Part shown: positions 1-9,789 of the stretch, one piece after another
How positions within the stretch are numbered: the first letter of the stretch is position 1
Layout of the letters: every line of letters begins with the position of its first letter
Origin: Streptomyces sp. R41
GTDB lineage: Bacteria; Actinomycetota; Actinomycetes; Streptomycetales; Streptomycetaceae
Direction of reading: 5' to 3'
Assembly: GCF_041053055.1 (NCBI RefSeq)
Contig: NZ_CP163443.1
Location: forward strand, 1 to 64,000
DNA length: 64,000 nucleotides
Position numbers and translations under genes: made by a program
The notes under the pieces: generated by a model
What the model was told of the DNA's origin: nothing
The model's input: the letters and a program-made list of their open reading frames with translations, nothing else
Database searches by the model: none

Positions 1-2
1 GA

Positions 3-324
3 GTGCAGATCCGGACCGGGTCCCGCCGGATTTCGCCTGGCGCCCACGAGCCAGTGATGACGCCTGGGCCGCCATCTGCGACGGCGTCAGATCCAACGGC
101 GGCACCGGCCGTGGCCGATCTGTTCGGCATGCACGCGAACACGCTCAGGGAATTCGCCCGACCTGTCGGCGCGGCAGGTAGCCGGATCGATCTGACTATC
201 TGTCAGAATCTGCGCAAAACCTCAAGCGCCCCCATGACCCGTACTCCATGCGGTGAGGGGAGAGCTGGCACAGGCCCTCGGAGGGTAGCCCGAGGGCCTC
301 TTGCATACCTGCGGTTGCCTGGCC
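3..324 (+). repeat. Long repeat, copy 1 of 3
   Basis: This segment is nearly identical to 35332-35647. Its second half (about 183-337) recurs inverted at 44903-45052. The first part encodes a broken helix-turn-helix-like protein tail: the frame has to shift once to read from the FAWRP/AWAAICDGV part into the ADLFGMHANTLREFARP part. The second part is non-coding and ends in a strong hairpin. Copies 1 and 2 share the protein remnant and the hairpin; copy 3 has only the hairpin part. It may be a mobile unit or a duplicated terminator/small-RNA region; the function is unknown. Confidence 0.75.
272..299 (+). terminator. Hairpin terminator in repeat copy 1
   Basis: The arms AGGCCCTCGG and CCGAGGGCCT form a 10-bp GC-rich stem with a short loop, followed by a T-containing tail (CTCTTGCAT). 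It is preserved in all three copies of the repeat. Confidence 0.6.
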
Positions 325-344
325 GTACCGGAGCCAGACCGCAA

Positions 345-606
345 GACACCCCAGACCGCTTCGGTCATCGTCAACTCCCAGTCCGTCACAGCGTCCGAGA
401 CCGTCAGCAAAGCTACGCGAGGGTGGACGGCGGGAAAATGATCAACGGCCGGAAGCGGCATCTGATCTGCGACCATCGCAGCCTCGTCCTGCTGGTCATG
501 GTCACCCCTGCCGACGCCCAGGACTCGCTCGTGGCACGGGAGTTGCTGTTCCGCCTCACCCTGCTGCACCCGGAGATCGCCATCGTCTGGGCCGACTCCG
601 CCTACA
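345..606 (+). pseudogene. IS5-family transposase, internal fragment
   Basis: The reading frame shows the segment typical of IS5-family DDE transposases (VDGGKMINGRKRH, then VMVTPADAQD and IVWADSAYS). It covers the region around the second catalytic Asp, where the IS5 motif reads DSAY or DGGY. Both the N-terminal third and the C-terminal part with the catalytic Glu are missing, so this is a dead relic. It begins directly after repeat copy 1. Confidence 0.7.
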
Positions 607-1116
607 GTAGGTGGCGTCCAGGAAGACGTAGGGAAAAACGGTGTGGTCCAGCGGCCATAGACCTTGAAGGAGACAGTCACCTTCAGTCGGGTCACCCGCT
701 GAACACGGCTGCTACAGCGATCCTGTTGGCCTACGGTGCTATCCGAGCCTGGCTGCCGGGGATGGCGAGACTCCTTTGCAGGTCGCGCGCAGCTACGACC
801 ACGAGCCAGCGCGCCGACGGCTTCAGCGGTTCCTGTCCCCCGGCAAGGGGCCGGGGTCTCGAGGGGGTGTGGGTCCTCCGCCGCAAGAGCCTCATGAACA
901 CCGCAACCGGCAAGCAGGCTCTCCCGCGACGCAGCCCCCGGCCGGGCAGGAAGCCCTCGACCGCGCTTGCCGCGGCCCGCGCGTTCGCCGCCGGCACCGG
1001 CCGCGAACGCCAGCTCCTGGCCGAAGCCCGCCCCACGGTGAACGCGCTCAAACCAGAAGCATTCCGCGTGCCGGTCCGGGGCGTTCGCCAACGGCCGTTT
1101 CTTCCAGATCCGGATC
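607..1116. other. No gene supported
   Basis: Open frames run through this stretch on both strands, but none shows a recognisable domain or a start with a ribosome-binding site. It lies between a transposase relic and the 3' end of a minus-strand gene, and probably holds decayed DNA. Confidence 0.5.
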
Positions 1117-1950
1117 TCACTTTCGCGTTTTCAGAGCGTGTGCCACGCGTGGGAGTTCCTCATGCAGCAGACGGCCTACCAGCGCACCGCCGAACACGAC
1201 CATGCCCACACCGACCAGCCAGGACTGGAGGACCAGCACAGTTCCGATGGGGCCGTAGGTAACCGTATTGGATGCAATCAACGGCGAAAAGACAAGCAGG
1301 GAGAAGACCCTGAGACCGATCAGCCCGATCACCGTAGCCACCGCGCCGGGCAGCAGGGCGCCCCAAGCGACCCGCCCACCGAGCAGCATTCGCTGCGACC
1401 ACCACACAAACAGAATGGCGGTCAGGATTGCCGCCAACGTGACAGCCGATGACTGTCGCCACAACGTAGTGGTGGCGGACATGAAGAGGTACCCAATGAG
1501 CACGGCAAGCCACAGCGCATGCCGCCACCGGGCGTACCAGCGCGCCGGGGAGAGCTCCCAAACCTTCTCAAAGCCGGTCTGCACCGCCGCCCCCAACGAC
1601 AGACCGAAGGCAGCAAGGGTGGCGATGCCGAACGCTGTCGTGGTCCGTGGTGCCTGGCCGGGCCGGGTGAACAGCTGCTCGATGTCCTCTCTGGAGGTCG
1701 CTGACACGCCGATCCCGTCCCCCAGCCACTGCGCGAACCCACGCCCGTGTGTCGGATCAGCCGCGGAGACAACGATCAGCAGTGGCACCAGCGTGAGAAG
1801 CGCGAGCGCCGCGAAACCCAGCGACCGCGGCCCCAGCTCTAGCCGGCGGTTCCGCCGCCATCCGCGCACGACCGGTGCTTGTCGGATCGCACGGCGCAAT
1901 CTTGCGGACAGAGACAAATGGTCCGCGGCGTCGGAGGGCTTCATCGGCAT
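1117..1950 (-). CDS. YihY/BrkB family membrane protein
   Basis: The 277-aa product is a polytopic inner-membrane protein of the YihY/BrkB (UPF0761) family, whose role is not settled. About six hydrophobic segments are visible, with the conserved patches RSLGFAAL, TLVPLLIVVSAAD, WWSQRMLLGG and a C-terminal LLHEELPRVAHALK. The open frame continues upstream, but the start at 1950 (MPMK) is chosen because the paralogue at 53306-54139 starts with the same MPMK and has exactly the same length. The Shine-Dalgarno sequence is weak. The two copies are about 70-80% similar by eye, suggesting duplication. Family is confident; substrate unknown. Confidence 0.85.
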   Translation of the reverse strand: MPMKPSDAADHLSLSARLRRAIRQAPVVRGWRRNRRLELGPRSLGFAALALLTLVPLLIVVSAADPTHGRGFAQWLGDGIGVSATSREDIEQLFTRPGQAPRTTTAFGIATLAAFGLSLGAAVQTGFEKVWELSPARWYARWRHALWLAVLIGYLFMSATTTLWRQSSAVTLAAILTAILFVWWSQRMLLGGRVAWGALLPGAVATVIGLIGLRVFSLLVFSPLIASNTVTYGPIGTVLVLQSWLVGVGMVVFGGALVGRLLHEELPRVAHALKTRK

Positions 1951-2359
1951 GCATTTCCAGTACCACGGATGACGGGCGAGGCCAAAGAATTGACCGAGCA
2001 CCCCGATTCGGCCTGCGGATCGCCCAGACAGCGGCGGCCCCTGCCATGAACAGAGAGTTCCCCTCGCGCCGGCAGTCCTTCGGGCCACGCAGCCGCCGTA
2101 ATACACGACCGGCGGGTCGCGGCCTCCCTCATGTGGATGGTCATAGAGTCCGATCGCCGGGGCTGGTGGAACGTCTACGGCGACGTCCCGTTCAACGTCC
2201 AAGTCGGCCTCGTGACCGAAGACGCCCGATCCACTCCTACGAGCCTCTGGTAGCCCCCGGAGCCGAGACCGGCGGTCCACCAATACATCGCTATTGATCA
2301 GGATAAGTAGCCTGATACGGCTGATCTTCCCTGGCGCCAATCAAGGGCCAGAGGTGCAT
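1951..2359. other. No gene supported
   Basis: Upstream region of the minus-strand YihY gene. The apparent reading frames lack domains and ribosome-binding sites. Confidence 0.45.
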
Positions 2360-2605
2360 GCGGGGTCACCCCGCGCGCTCGGCGTCTGCGCGCGGGCGGT
2401 CTCGCGTTGGTCGATCAGGTCGTCGCGATCACTGCCGACGGCGGCCGTCTCGCGGCGCGAGGTACGGCCATGGCGAGAGGTGCGGCCGCGGTGAGAGCTG
2501 CGGCGCGCACCGGCCACGAATCCGGCCGGCGGGACGGAGTCCCGCACATCCGCACGGAGTGCGGATGTATTCCACGCGAAGCGTGGAATCCGCCGCGTAG
2601 CGGCG
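2360..2605. repeat. Belt of tandem palindromes with 3-nt loops (telomere-like)
   Basis: Consecutive perfect hairpins with three-base loops are packed here. The clearest are 2529-2545 (arm GCGGGAC, loop GGA), 2546-2568 (arm ACATCCGCAC, loop GGA), 2569-2589 (arm ATTCCACGC, loop GAA) and 2591-2605 (arm CGCCGC, loop GTA). The first three touch each other with no spacer and the fourth follows after one base. All four close with C-GNA-G. Further upstream are 2360-2374 (arm GCGGGG, loop TCA), 2437-2449 (arm GACGG, loop CGG) and 2449-2461 (arm CTCGC, loop GGC). Streptomyces linear replicon ends are built from such tandem palindromes with GNA-type triloops. Here they lie inside the window, so an internalised telomere relic is one inference; a structured regulatory or replication site is another. 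Confidence 0.7.
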
Positions 2606-2910
2606 CCGCCCACGCCGTCCGTACCGTCACCGGGGGAATCCGCTGGAAACTTGCCGGACGCATCGACACCGTCCACCGCCCCAAACCGAGGCCGCCCCGC
2701 CACCGACCAGCCAACCACCATCAGCGACCGCCGTCACCACCCCGTCAAGATCACCAACAGAGTCACGGCATTGATCCTAGACCTCCAGTAAACAGTGGGT
2801 TGGCGAGACGCGGCGAGTCACCCTTGAGCCGCCGGTCAGCGGTTGCCCCTGAGGCCGAGGGGGATCAAAGTCAGAGAGGGAGAAGAACTCACCCGCGATC
2901 GGAGGACACC
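2606..2910. other. No gene; leader of the DUF6131 gene
   Basis: No coding frame is supported. Near 2840-2865 the sequence GGTTGCCCCTGAGGCCGAGG followed by GGGGAT could be a stress sigma (SigB-like, GTTN14GGGTAY) promoter for the gene at 2911, but the match is loose. Confidence 0.3.
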
Positions 2911-3066
2911 GTGATCGCCCTCGGAGTAATTCTGCTCATCATCGCGTTCCTGGCCAAGATCTCCATCCTGTGGATCATCGGGATCATCTTGATCGTCATC
3001 GGGGCGATCTTGTTCCTCCTTGGCCACGTGGGCCACGCGGTCGGCGGACGACGGCATTACTGGTAG
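2911..3066 (+). CDS. DUF6131-type small membrane protein
   Basis: This 51-aa protein is almost entirely hydrophobic: two membrane segments (about residues 2-18 and 20-40) are followed by a short basic tail ending GGRRHYW. The pattern matches the small actinobacterial DUF6131 proteins. The GTG start at 2911 is supported by GGAGGA at 2901-2906, an ideal distance upstream. It is the first of a run of small plus-strand genes and sits upstream of two coiled-coil paralogues. It is probably an envelope-stress protein, but no biochemical role is known. Confidence 0.8.
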   Translation: MIALGVILLIIAFLAKISILWIIGIILIVIGAILFLLGHVGHAVGGRRHYW

Positions 3067-3266
3067 AAGCAGCACACCCGCTGTGCGACGACCGCCGGCG
3101 TCGCCCCCTTGAGCCGCCCCTGCGGCGGTCGCAGACGGTGCTCACTTCAGAGGGGGTACGGTCTCGGGCCGCAGCCAGCAGCGGACACCAGTATCTAAAT
3201 TTCGGATCACTGGTCGGGGGCACCCGCACTCCAGGGGTAGCCAGTCGGCCACAAGCGGAGGACCCA

Positions 3267-3818
3267 ATGTCCGTCATCACAATCATCGTTGCCGTGGTGC
3301 TTGTGCTGATCGTGTGCGCGGCGGTGGCGTGGGTGGTTACCACGCGCCGCCGCAAACTACGGGAGCGCTTCGGACCGGAGTACGAGCGGACCGTGGAGGC
3401 CAAGGACAGCCGTCGGGCGGCCGAGCATGAGCTGCGCGAGCGCGAGGAACGCCACGATGCACTGGACATCAGGCCGCTGCCGTCAACTGTCCGGGATCGG
3501 TACGCCCAGGACTGGACCCGGGTGCAGGAACGTTTCGTCGACCGACCCGACGACGCGGTCCACGAGGCAGACCGGCTCGTGACCACCCTCATGAGCGAGC
3601 GCGGGTATCCGACCGAGGGGTACGAGCAGCAACTGAAGGACCTGTCGGTCGAACACGGGCGCACCCTGGAGCACTTCCGGGCCGCCCACGAGGTCAACGA
3701 TCGCAGCAGCCGCCATCAGGCGACCACGGAGGAGCTGCGGGGCGCGATGGTGCACTACCGCGCGCTGTTCGAGGAACTGCTCCACAACGGCGACCGGCCG
3801 CGCGAGAGCCGGGCGTGA
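3267..3818 (+). CDS. Membrane-anchored helical protein, paralogue A
   Basis: The 183-aa product has an N-terminal membrane segment (residues about 4-26), a basic stop-transfer stretch (TRRRKLRERFG), a charged helical linker, and a C-terminal helical domain from about residue 72 (DWTRVQERFVDRPDDAVHEADRL...) to the end. The ATG at 3267 follows GCGGAGGACC. The C-terminal domain is shared with the next gene (WQKIQSEFVDDPQDAVNAADQL), so the two are tandem paralogues, one anchored and one soluble. The family is common in Streptomyces but uncharacterised; no enzyme motif is visible. Confidence 0.75.
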   Translation: MSVITIIVAVVLVLIVCAAVAWVVTTRRRKLRERFGPEYERTVEAKDSRRAAEHELREREERHDALDIRPLPSTVRDRYAQDWTRVQERFVDRPDDAVHEADRLVTTLMSERGYPTEGYEQQLKDLSVEHGRTLEHFRAAHEVNDRSSRHQATTEELRGAMVHYRALFEELLHNGDRPRESRA

Positions 3819-3897
3819 GCCCGGCACCAGCGACGTGAGCCGACGAGCTGGACCTGTCGGCGGCCGGCCCGAACGCGTCAGGAACGGAAGTGAAGAG

Positions 3898-4377
3898 ATG
3901 CAGAGCCAAGAGACACCCGAGCCGAGCGAGGTCGGCCTGTCCACGGAGGACCTGGCCGGTGCTCGGCAGGACACTGGGGAAGACGAGCGGGGCTTGGCGG
4001 ATGCGCCGGAGTACCCCGGGGAGTCGACCACCATAGACCGAGAGGATCGGCAGGAAGACGGCGGCCAAGACGCCGAGCCCGCTGGGGCGAATGCGGAACT
4101 CGACGAGGAGAACGAACCCCTCCTCGGACCGGAACAGGAGGAGTTCCGCGCCAGGTGGCAGAAGATCCAGAGCGAGTTCGTCGACGATCCACAAGATGCC
4201 GTCAACGCGGCCGACCAGCTGGTCGCCGAGGTGATGCAGGCCCTGGCCACGACCTTCTCCGAACACAAGCAAGGTCTAGAAGGCCAGTGGCAACGCGGCG
4301 AGGAGGTAGCGACCGAGGATCTGCGCGTCGCGCTCCAGCGTTACCGGTCATTCTTCAACCGCTTGCTCAGCACCTGA
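3898..4377 (+). CDS. Soluble helical protein, paralogue B
   Basis: This 159-aa protein has a very acidic N-terminal half (residues 1-80, rich in E, D, G and Q, probably disordered) and a C-terminal helical domain (about 85-159) homologous to that of the preceding gene: FVDDPQDAVNAADQLVAEVM, then LRVALQRYRSFFNRLL. It lacks a membrane segment. The ATG at 3898 follows GGAACGGAAGTGAAGAG. The 79-bp gap to the upstream gene fits co-transcription. Its 3' end overlaps a transposase relic on the other strand. Confidence 0.7.
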   Translation: MQSQETPEPSEVGLSTEDLAGARQDTGEDERGLADAPEYPGESTTIDREDRQEDGGQDAEPAGANAELDEENEPLLGPEQEEFRARWQKIQSEFVDDPQDAVNAADQLVAEVMQALATTFSEHKQGLEGQWQRGEEVATEDLRVALQRYRSFFNRLLST

Positions 4378-4738
4378 CCACCAGCGCGGCCACGGCGCTG
4401 CCTCGCTGCGCGCGCGCCACCAGGCGCGCACGAAATTCTCGATCGGGACGGCGCCGCGGATCGCCGGTATCAGCAGGGCCTTCCTCCTGCCAGCGGGCGA
4501 AGTAGGCGTAGACGCTGTTCCAATAGGTAGTCGTGCGGGAGGTAGCGCCAGGGATCCCCGTGCGGTTCACGTAGAGCACCACGTCCAAAAGGCTCCGCAG
4601 ATCGTGGTCAGGAGGCCAGCCGATGTCCAGGCCCCGGCCGCGGCGCTCGGACCACCAGGCGGTCAGGACCGGCTCGATCAACTCCCACCGGGCATCGGAC
4701 AGATCACTGGGGTAACGGCGACGTTCTGGCACGATCAA
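4367..4738 (-). pseudogene. IS5-family transposase, N-terminal relic
   Basis: The N-terminal part of an IS5-family transposase is recognisable: RRYPSDLSDARWELIEPVL, and later VLYVNRTGIPGA and SVYAYFARWQ. It resembles the start of the intact-looking copy at 27848 (YPSDLSDARWELIEPVLSAW). After about 100 residues the sequence degenerates and the catalytic core is absent. It overlaps the last bases of the gene at 3898. Confidence 0.75.
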
Positions 4739-5079
4739 GGGCTACCCGCCCATGACCGGCCGGGGCCCAGGCACGTGTACCGGCGCCCGAAGCACAGGGC
4801 GCACAACACAACGCCTTGGCATGAAACAGGAGCAGCCACACAGAGACACCCGCGCGACTGCCGCTCCTGCACCACACACCTCACCAGACCCAGCACAAGG
4901 CCGAAGCCAATATCGGCACAAATAATCTGAATCTCGGTCTAAACGGCCCGCATGCGGAGGTGTGGGGGTGGTCGGGCAGGGGACTTGGTGGGCAGGCCGG
5001 GTTCAGCGGCGTCCCATGGGGCTGGCTTGGCCCAGGCTTCTCCGGTTCAGCCCACGAGCCGGGGAAGCCGCAGGTCAGG
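4739..5079. other. No gene supported
   Basis: Intergenic DNA between a transposase relic and the end of the GAF-ANTAR pseudogene; no domain or structured element stands out. Confidence 0.5.
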
Positions 5080-5768
5080 TCACGAAAGGCTGCCCTCTTC
5101 ACAGACCCGGCGGGCGACCTCGCGGAGCTTGATGGTGTTTGCTTGTGAGGAGCGGCGCAGCACGTTGAACGCCTCTTCTTCGGTGAGGTGGTGGCTGCTC
5201 ATGAGGATGCCCATGGCCTCGCCGATGACGTGGCGAGTGGCGACGGCCTGTTCCATCTGGGCGTGGCTGCGAGCGTTGGAGAGGGCGACCGCCGCGTGGG
5301 ATGCCAGCAGCCACCGGCCAGCTCGCTGGCCTCGGTAAACGCACCGGATTTGCGGGAGTAGAGGTTCAGCGCGCCGAAGTCCTCGTCATCGGTGAACAGC
5401 AGGAAGCCCATCATGCTGCCCACGCCGAGCGCCTGGGCCTGCGGGGCGTAGGCGGGCCAGCGCGGCTGCTCGCCGGTGAGGTCGGCGATGCGAAAGACCC
5501 GCTCGCCTTGCGAGCTGTTGGCGGCATCAAAGCACGGCCCTTCGCCCAGACGCTGCTGCAGCAGGTCGCTGTCGGTGACCAGCTGGTGGGTGGGGGCGAG
5601 CGTCTCCACCTTCGTGTCGTGCAGCACGAGAATGCCGGCCGCGTCGCAGCCTTCGACCAATTCAGTGGCCGATGCGGTGATCCTCTCCAGCGTGGCACCG
5701 ACCGATTCCTGCGCCAGGAGATCCCGCGCCATCGACGCCATCTGCTGCGCGAACTGACCCCAGTCCAC
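5080..5768 (-). pseudogene. GAF-ANTAR regulator, frameshifted
   Basis: This minus-strand gene encodes a GAF sensor domain (about residues 10-150, e.g. ATELVEGCDAAGILVLHD, GEGPCFDAA, GVGSMMGFLLF) followed by an ANTAR RNA-binding domain (RHVIGEAMGILMSSHHLTEE, then VLRRSSQANTIKLREVAR). ANTAR proteins act as RNA-binding antiterminators. The GTG at 5768 has a perfect GGAGG seven bases upstream. The frame is broken near 5310, between the two domains: the GAF frame runs into GGCWHP while the ANTAR part needs LLASHAAVAL in another frame. It could be a real loss-of-function mutation or an assembly error. Confidence 0.8.
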
Positions 5769-5814
5769 TTCGTCCTCCGCTACTCGTCCTGCCCAGACAA
5801 GCCTCATACCCAAC

Positions 5815-5960
5815 TTTTGCCAGGTCCTCCAGGCGGGCGCCGGTGCAGTCCTGGTAGGTCTGGCTGAGGTCGACGATTCCCGGCTCGCCTTGGTGTTCGG
5901 CGGGCAGTTGCAGCCATCGCCGTGCGTAGCGAGTGGCTTCGTAGGTGAAGGTTGTGATGT
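5815..5960 (-). pseudogene. Unrecognised coding-like fragment
   Basis: On the minus strand one frame reads TTFTYEATRYARRWLQLPA, then GEPGIVDLSQTYQDCTGARL and EDLAKVGYEACLGR, which has the codon and residue pattern of a real protein tail. It has no start and runs into the GAF-ANTAR leader. I do not recognise the family. It may be the truncated gene that once preceded the regulator. Confidence 0.35.
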
Positions 5961-6019
5961 CGTTTGTCGTTCAGTGCGGACGTCACCGTCATGTTGGCGG
6001 AGTCGAAGTCGCCCAGTTG

Positions 6020-6115
6020 TAAAGGCACTTTGGGCCTTGTGGTGGGACGATGGCTGTGCTTCTCCCGCTGGGGGCACCGGTGCGTCTGTCGAAATCCAAG
6101 GTGGCTTTGTAGGTC
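6020..6115 (+). mobile_element. Possible relic of an IS21-type left end
   Basis: The stretch GGTGGGACGATGG ... TGTGCTTCTC ... GGGGGC ... AAATCCAAGGT resembles the DNA just upstream of and at the start of the IS21-type transposase at 48945-49015. Only about 90 bp can be matched by eye and no protein remains. Confidence 0.3.
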
Positions 6116-7363
<1,248 letters not shown>

Positions 7364-7473
7364 ATCAGGACGCCGGGCCTGGGTCTGAGGCGAACTCCGA
7401 CCGCCGGCGGACGAGGCTGCCGTAAGCACTCCTCGATCGCCCCCGCCGCCGGGGTAGTCCGAAGCTGGCGCGG

Positions 7474-7593
7474 GGCGTCGTTTCTGACGGCTGCGGAGGT
7501 CGTTGAAGAAGACGGCGCGCACAGGCACCCCCGGCAGATGCGCGGCATGTGAGGGCCCGAACCCCGCCCGGATTCGGGCCCTCACTCACGTGG
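7474..7593 (+). repeat. 120-bp repeat with hairpin, copy 1
   Basis: Almost the same 120 bp occurs at 45986-46105 in the same orientation. It includes a 13-bp stem (GTGAGGGCCCGAA paired with TTCGGGCCCTCAC, 7549-7585) around an 11-base loop. Most bases are identical in both copies; the second copy has two mismatches in the stem. No protein is supported in it. It could be a small RNA or terminator module, or a mobile scar. Confidence 0.65.
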
Positions 7594-7840
7594 CTGCTTG
7601 TTGGTGCGTGCTCCGCAGGCCCAGCAGTGTCCGCGGTCGCGAGCGGTGCACGAGTCGGGACACTCGTCAGGATCGGGCTTCCCGATCATCGGGTTTCGGG
7701 TGTCTCGGTCGTCTCGGCCCACGGCACCAGTCTGCGCCGACCTGCGACCAGAAGTGTCACCACGCTGGTACGGGCGGGCTGTACGGGGCACGCTGAGAAG
7801 TGCCCTCTCCGGGTACACCGCCGTGCGAAGGGAAACCTCG

Positions 7841-8197
7841 ATGATCCAGAGCGCGGACATCCGTGAGTGGCGCACCCACGACGTCATCGACACGGGCGGC
7901 CACAAGATCGGCACGCTGGAGTCCGTCTACGTGGACACCAGCACCGACGAGCCCGCTATGGCCACGGTCCAGGTGGGGCTGCCCACCCGCCGTCATCTGG
8001 TCTTCGTCCCGCTGGCCGGGGCGATCGTGGGGCCGGGCTACGTCAAGGTCGACTATGACCGGTCGCTGGTGAAGAAGTGCCCGGCGATCGGCACGGACGA
8101 TGTCCTGCCCGCCGAGGACGAGGCCGCGGTGTTCGCGCACTACGGCCTGCCGTACAAGCCCGGTACAAACGGTGAGCGGCAGCTCGCCCGCCGCTGA
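7841..8197 (+). CDS. PRC-barrel domain protein
   Basis: This 118-aa protein starts MIQSADIREWRTHDVIDTGG and continues with a small beta-rich PRC-barrel fold (KIGTLESVYVDT, RHLVFVPLAGAIVG, YVKVDYD) and a C-terminal extension ending in GLPYKPG. PRC-barrels bind partner proteins or RNA. Actinobacterial versions like this are often stress-induced. AAGGGAAACCTCG precedes the ATG. The gene is followed after 27 bp by a tiny membrane protein gene. The first 23 residues reappear at 54217, where they are fused to a different protein. Confidence 0.85.
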   Translation: MIQSADIREWRTHDVIDTGGHKIGTLESVYVDTSTDEPAMATVQVGLPTRRHLVFVPLAGAIVGPGYVKVDYDRSLVKKCPAIGTDDVLPAEDEAAVFAHYGLPYKPGTNGERQLARR

Positions 8198-8224
8198 CCG
8201 GCCCATCGAGGAGGTGTCCGCACC

Positions 8225-8398
8225 ATGATGTTCTTCCTGCTCCTCGTCATCGCGGCGATCGTGCTGGGCATCATCGGCGCCGTGGTCAAAGGGCTGCTCT
8301 ACCTGCTCATCATCGGGATCGTGGTGTTCGTCGCCGCCCTGGTGTACCTGGGCGTGCACCTGCGGCGCTCCGGCCGCCACCGGCGCACGCTGCGCTGA
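8225..8398 (+). CDS. Tiny hydrophobic membrane protein
   Basis: The 57-aa product is two hydrophobic stretches (residues 2-21 and 24-43) with a very basic tail (RRSGRHRRTLR). GAGGAGG lies 10 bp before the ATG, so translation is well supported. It follows the PRC-barrel gene by 27 bp and is probably in the same transcript. It resembles the small DUF6131 protein at 2911 in style, not in sequence. Function unknown. Confidence 0.7.
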   Translation: MMFFLLLVIAAIVLGIIGAVVKGLLYLLIIGIVVFVAALVYLGVHLRRSGRHRRTLR

Positions 8399-8544
8399 GA
8401 TGTCATGAGGCTGCCGGGCCGACAGGGGGCCCAACCAGAACCGGCCGGTCCCGGCAGCCCCGGGTGGCCGGGCAGGCTTCCGGGGCTGCCGGCCGGATGG
8501 CGTGGGTGCCTGCCCCGGGGGAAGGCAGTTGCACCGACGCCGGT

Positions 8545-8742
8545 CTAGGGGGCGGGCCACGGGCAGCGGCTTGCCAGCATCGTCCACTCCCGGTCCGCCT
8601 GGCCGGGCACGACACGCCCCGCCGCCTGCCAGCGCACTGCCAGCGCGGCGTAGATCGGCTCGTCGGAGCGGAGCTGGGCGGCTTCGCTGGTGCGGCCGGC
8701 CGGGTCGAGGGCGGGTACCGGCCGCACGGTCATTGCGGTCAT
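8545..8742 (-). CDS. Short hypothetical protein
   Basis: A 65-aa frame contains the ordered-looking stretch GRTSEAAQLRSDEPIYAALA, then VRWQAAGRVVPGQADREW and a C-terminal CPW. It resembles short conserved Streptomyces proteins of unknown role. There is no clear ribosome-binding site; ATG at 8742 or 8733 could start it. It is isolated between a plus-strand membrane gene and a plus-strand PH-like gene. Confidence 0.45.
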   Translation of the reverse strand: MTAMTVRPVPALDPAGRTSEAAQLRSDEPIYAALAVRWQAAGRVVPGQADREWTMLASRCPWPAP

Positions 8743-9005
8743 GGTCGTACTAACGCGCCGGTCCCCGCTTGGGTCACCTTGCGGAACTGCGCCGCTGGGC
8801 GAGGCCGGCGCGGGCCTGGGCGGGGCTTGTCGCTGATCGCCGTACCGGCGATCAGCGACGTGGCTGGGCGAGGGCCGTCAGCCGGTCGGGTGCCCGGTAC
8901 CGGAGCGCTCATCGGTCGTGTGGGGCTGTCCGGCCTCGGATGATGCTTGGTGCGACTGCCTGGAGACCTGGTGGGGCGGCTGCTTGACCGTTAGAGTCCG
9001 CAGTC

Positions 9006-9626
9006 GTGATCACTGAGAATGGGCCGTCCCAGCACGCCTCGGTCATACCGTATGGGCGACGTCGGCTGAATGGATGGCTCATCGTCATGCCGTTCATGAT
9101 CGGTCTTGTCGGCGCACCGACGTGGGCGTTCCTTGCGGAGGGTAACCCCGGTGTCCTCGGCTGGATCTGGGTCTATTTCTCCCTGGTCATGGGGTGCGTG
9201 ATCGCGGCGGTGGCCTTCTCCCATTGGCGGCGTCGCCATTCGGAGATGGCCTTCGACGCCGTCGGATTCTGGTGGATCACCGCTGCGGGTAACGTCCTGG
9301 TGCGCTGGGACTCCCTGGAAGGCATCGGAATCTACCGGTTCGGTCGCGTCGTCACGCTCGAACTCTGCCCGCGGGAAGGGCTGGAACGCGATCATCCGTT
9401 GCTGTGGAAGTTCGTGCGGGACACGGAACCGCTGAGAGCAGGCCTGCCGCGTCTGCGGTATCGCATAGATCTGGAAGCGAACCTCAAGCCGTGCGAGGAG
9501 GCGTGCCAACGGTGGGCGCCGCACCTCTGGTTCGGAAGGATGGACCAGCGCCCCGGCACCCAGGGCAGCCCCGACTACGCTGGCCACGACGAGCGGCTTC
9601 GTGTTCGTGCGACGCCCGCCGACTAA
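9006..9626 (+). CDS. Two-pass membrane protein with PH-like domain
   Basis: The 206-aa product has two membrane helices (about residues 24-44 and 49-68) followed by a soluble domain that reads like a membrane-associated PH/bPH fold (FWWITAAGNVLVRWDSLEGI...). The C-terminus carries a conserved-looking ACQRWAPHLWFGRMDQ ... GSPDYAGHD motif known from actinobacterial proteins of unknown function. The GTG at 9006 is chosen because it opens the frame before the helices; the ribosome-binding site is weak. Confidence 0.65.
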   Translation: MITENGPSQHASVIPYGRRRLNGWLIVMPFMIGLVGAPTWAFLAEGNPGVLGWIWVYFSLVMGCVIAAVAFSHWRRRHSEMAFDAVGFWWITAAGNVLVRWDSLEGIGIYRFGRVVTLELCPREGLERDHPLLWKFVRDTEPLRAGLPRLRYRIDLEANLKPCEEACQRWAPHLWFGRMDQRPGTQGSPDYAGHDERLRVRATPAD

Positions 9627-9789
9627 CCTCCGCTGTCAGACGTCGACCTGATGCCGCAGCCGTAGCGACAAAAGCGCTGGGGTGAGGTCCGTCGCGCGCC
9701 TCACCGAGGACCTCACTTCCGCCGTCGAGGCGCTGCTCTCTGCGGTGTCCTCGCCCTCGCTCAGTTCGCCCTACCTGATCAACGGCGCT

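Noticed and set aside
3..1262. A 419-codon open frame on the plus strand
   Set aside because: It strings together the repeat, an IS5 scrap and unrelated DNA; only codons around 345-606 match a protein family. High GC keeps frames open by chance.
7786..7816. SigB-type promoter before the PRC-barrel gene
   Set aside because: GGGTAC is present at 7811, but no GTTT-like -35 box lies 14-16 bases upstream.
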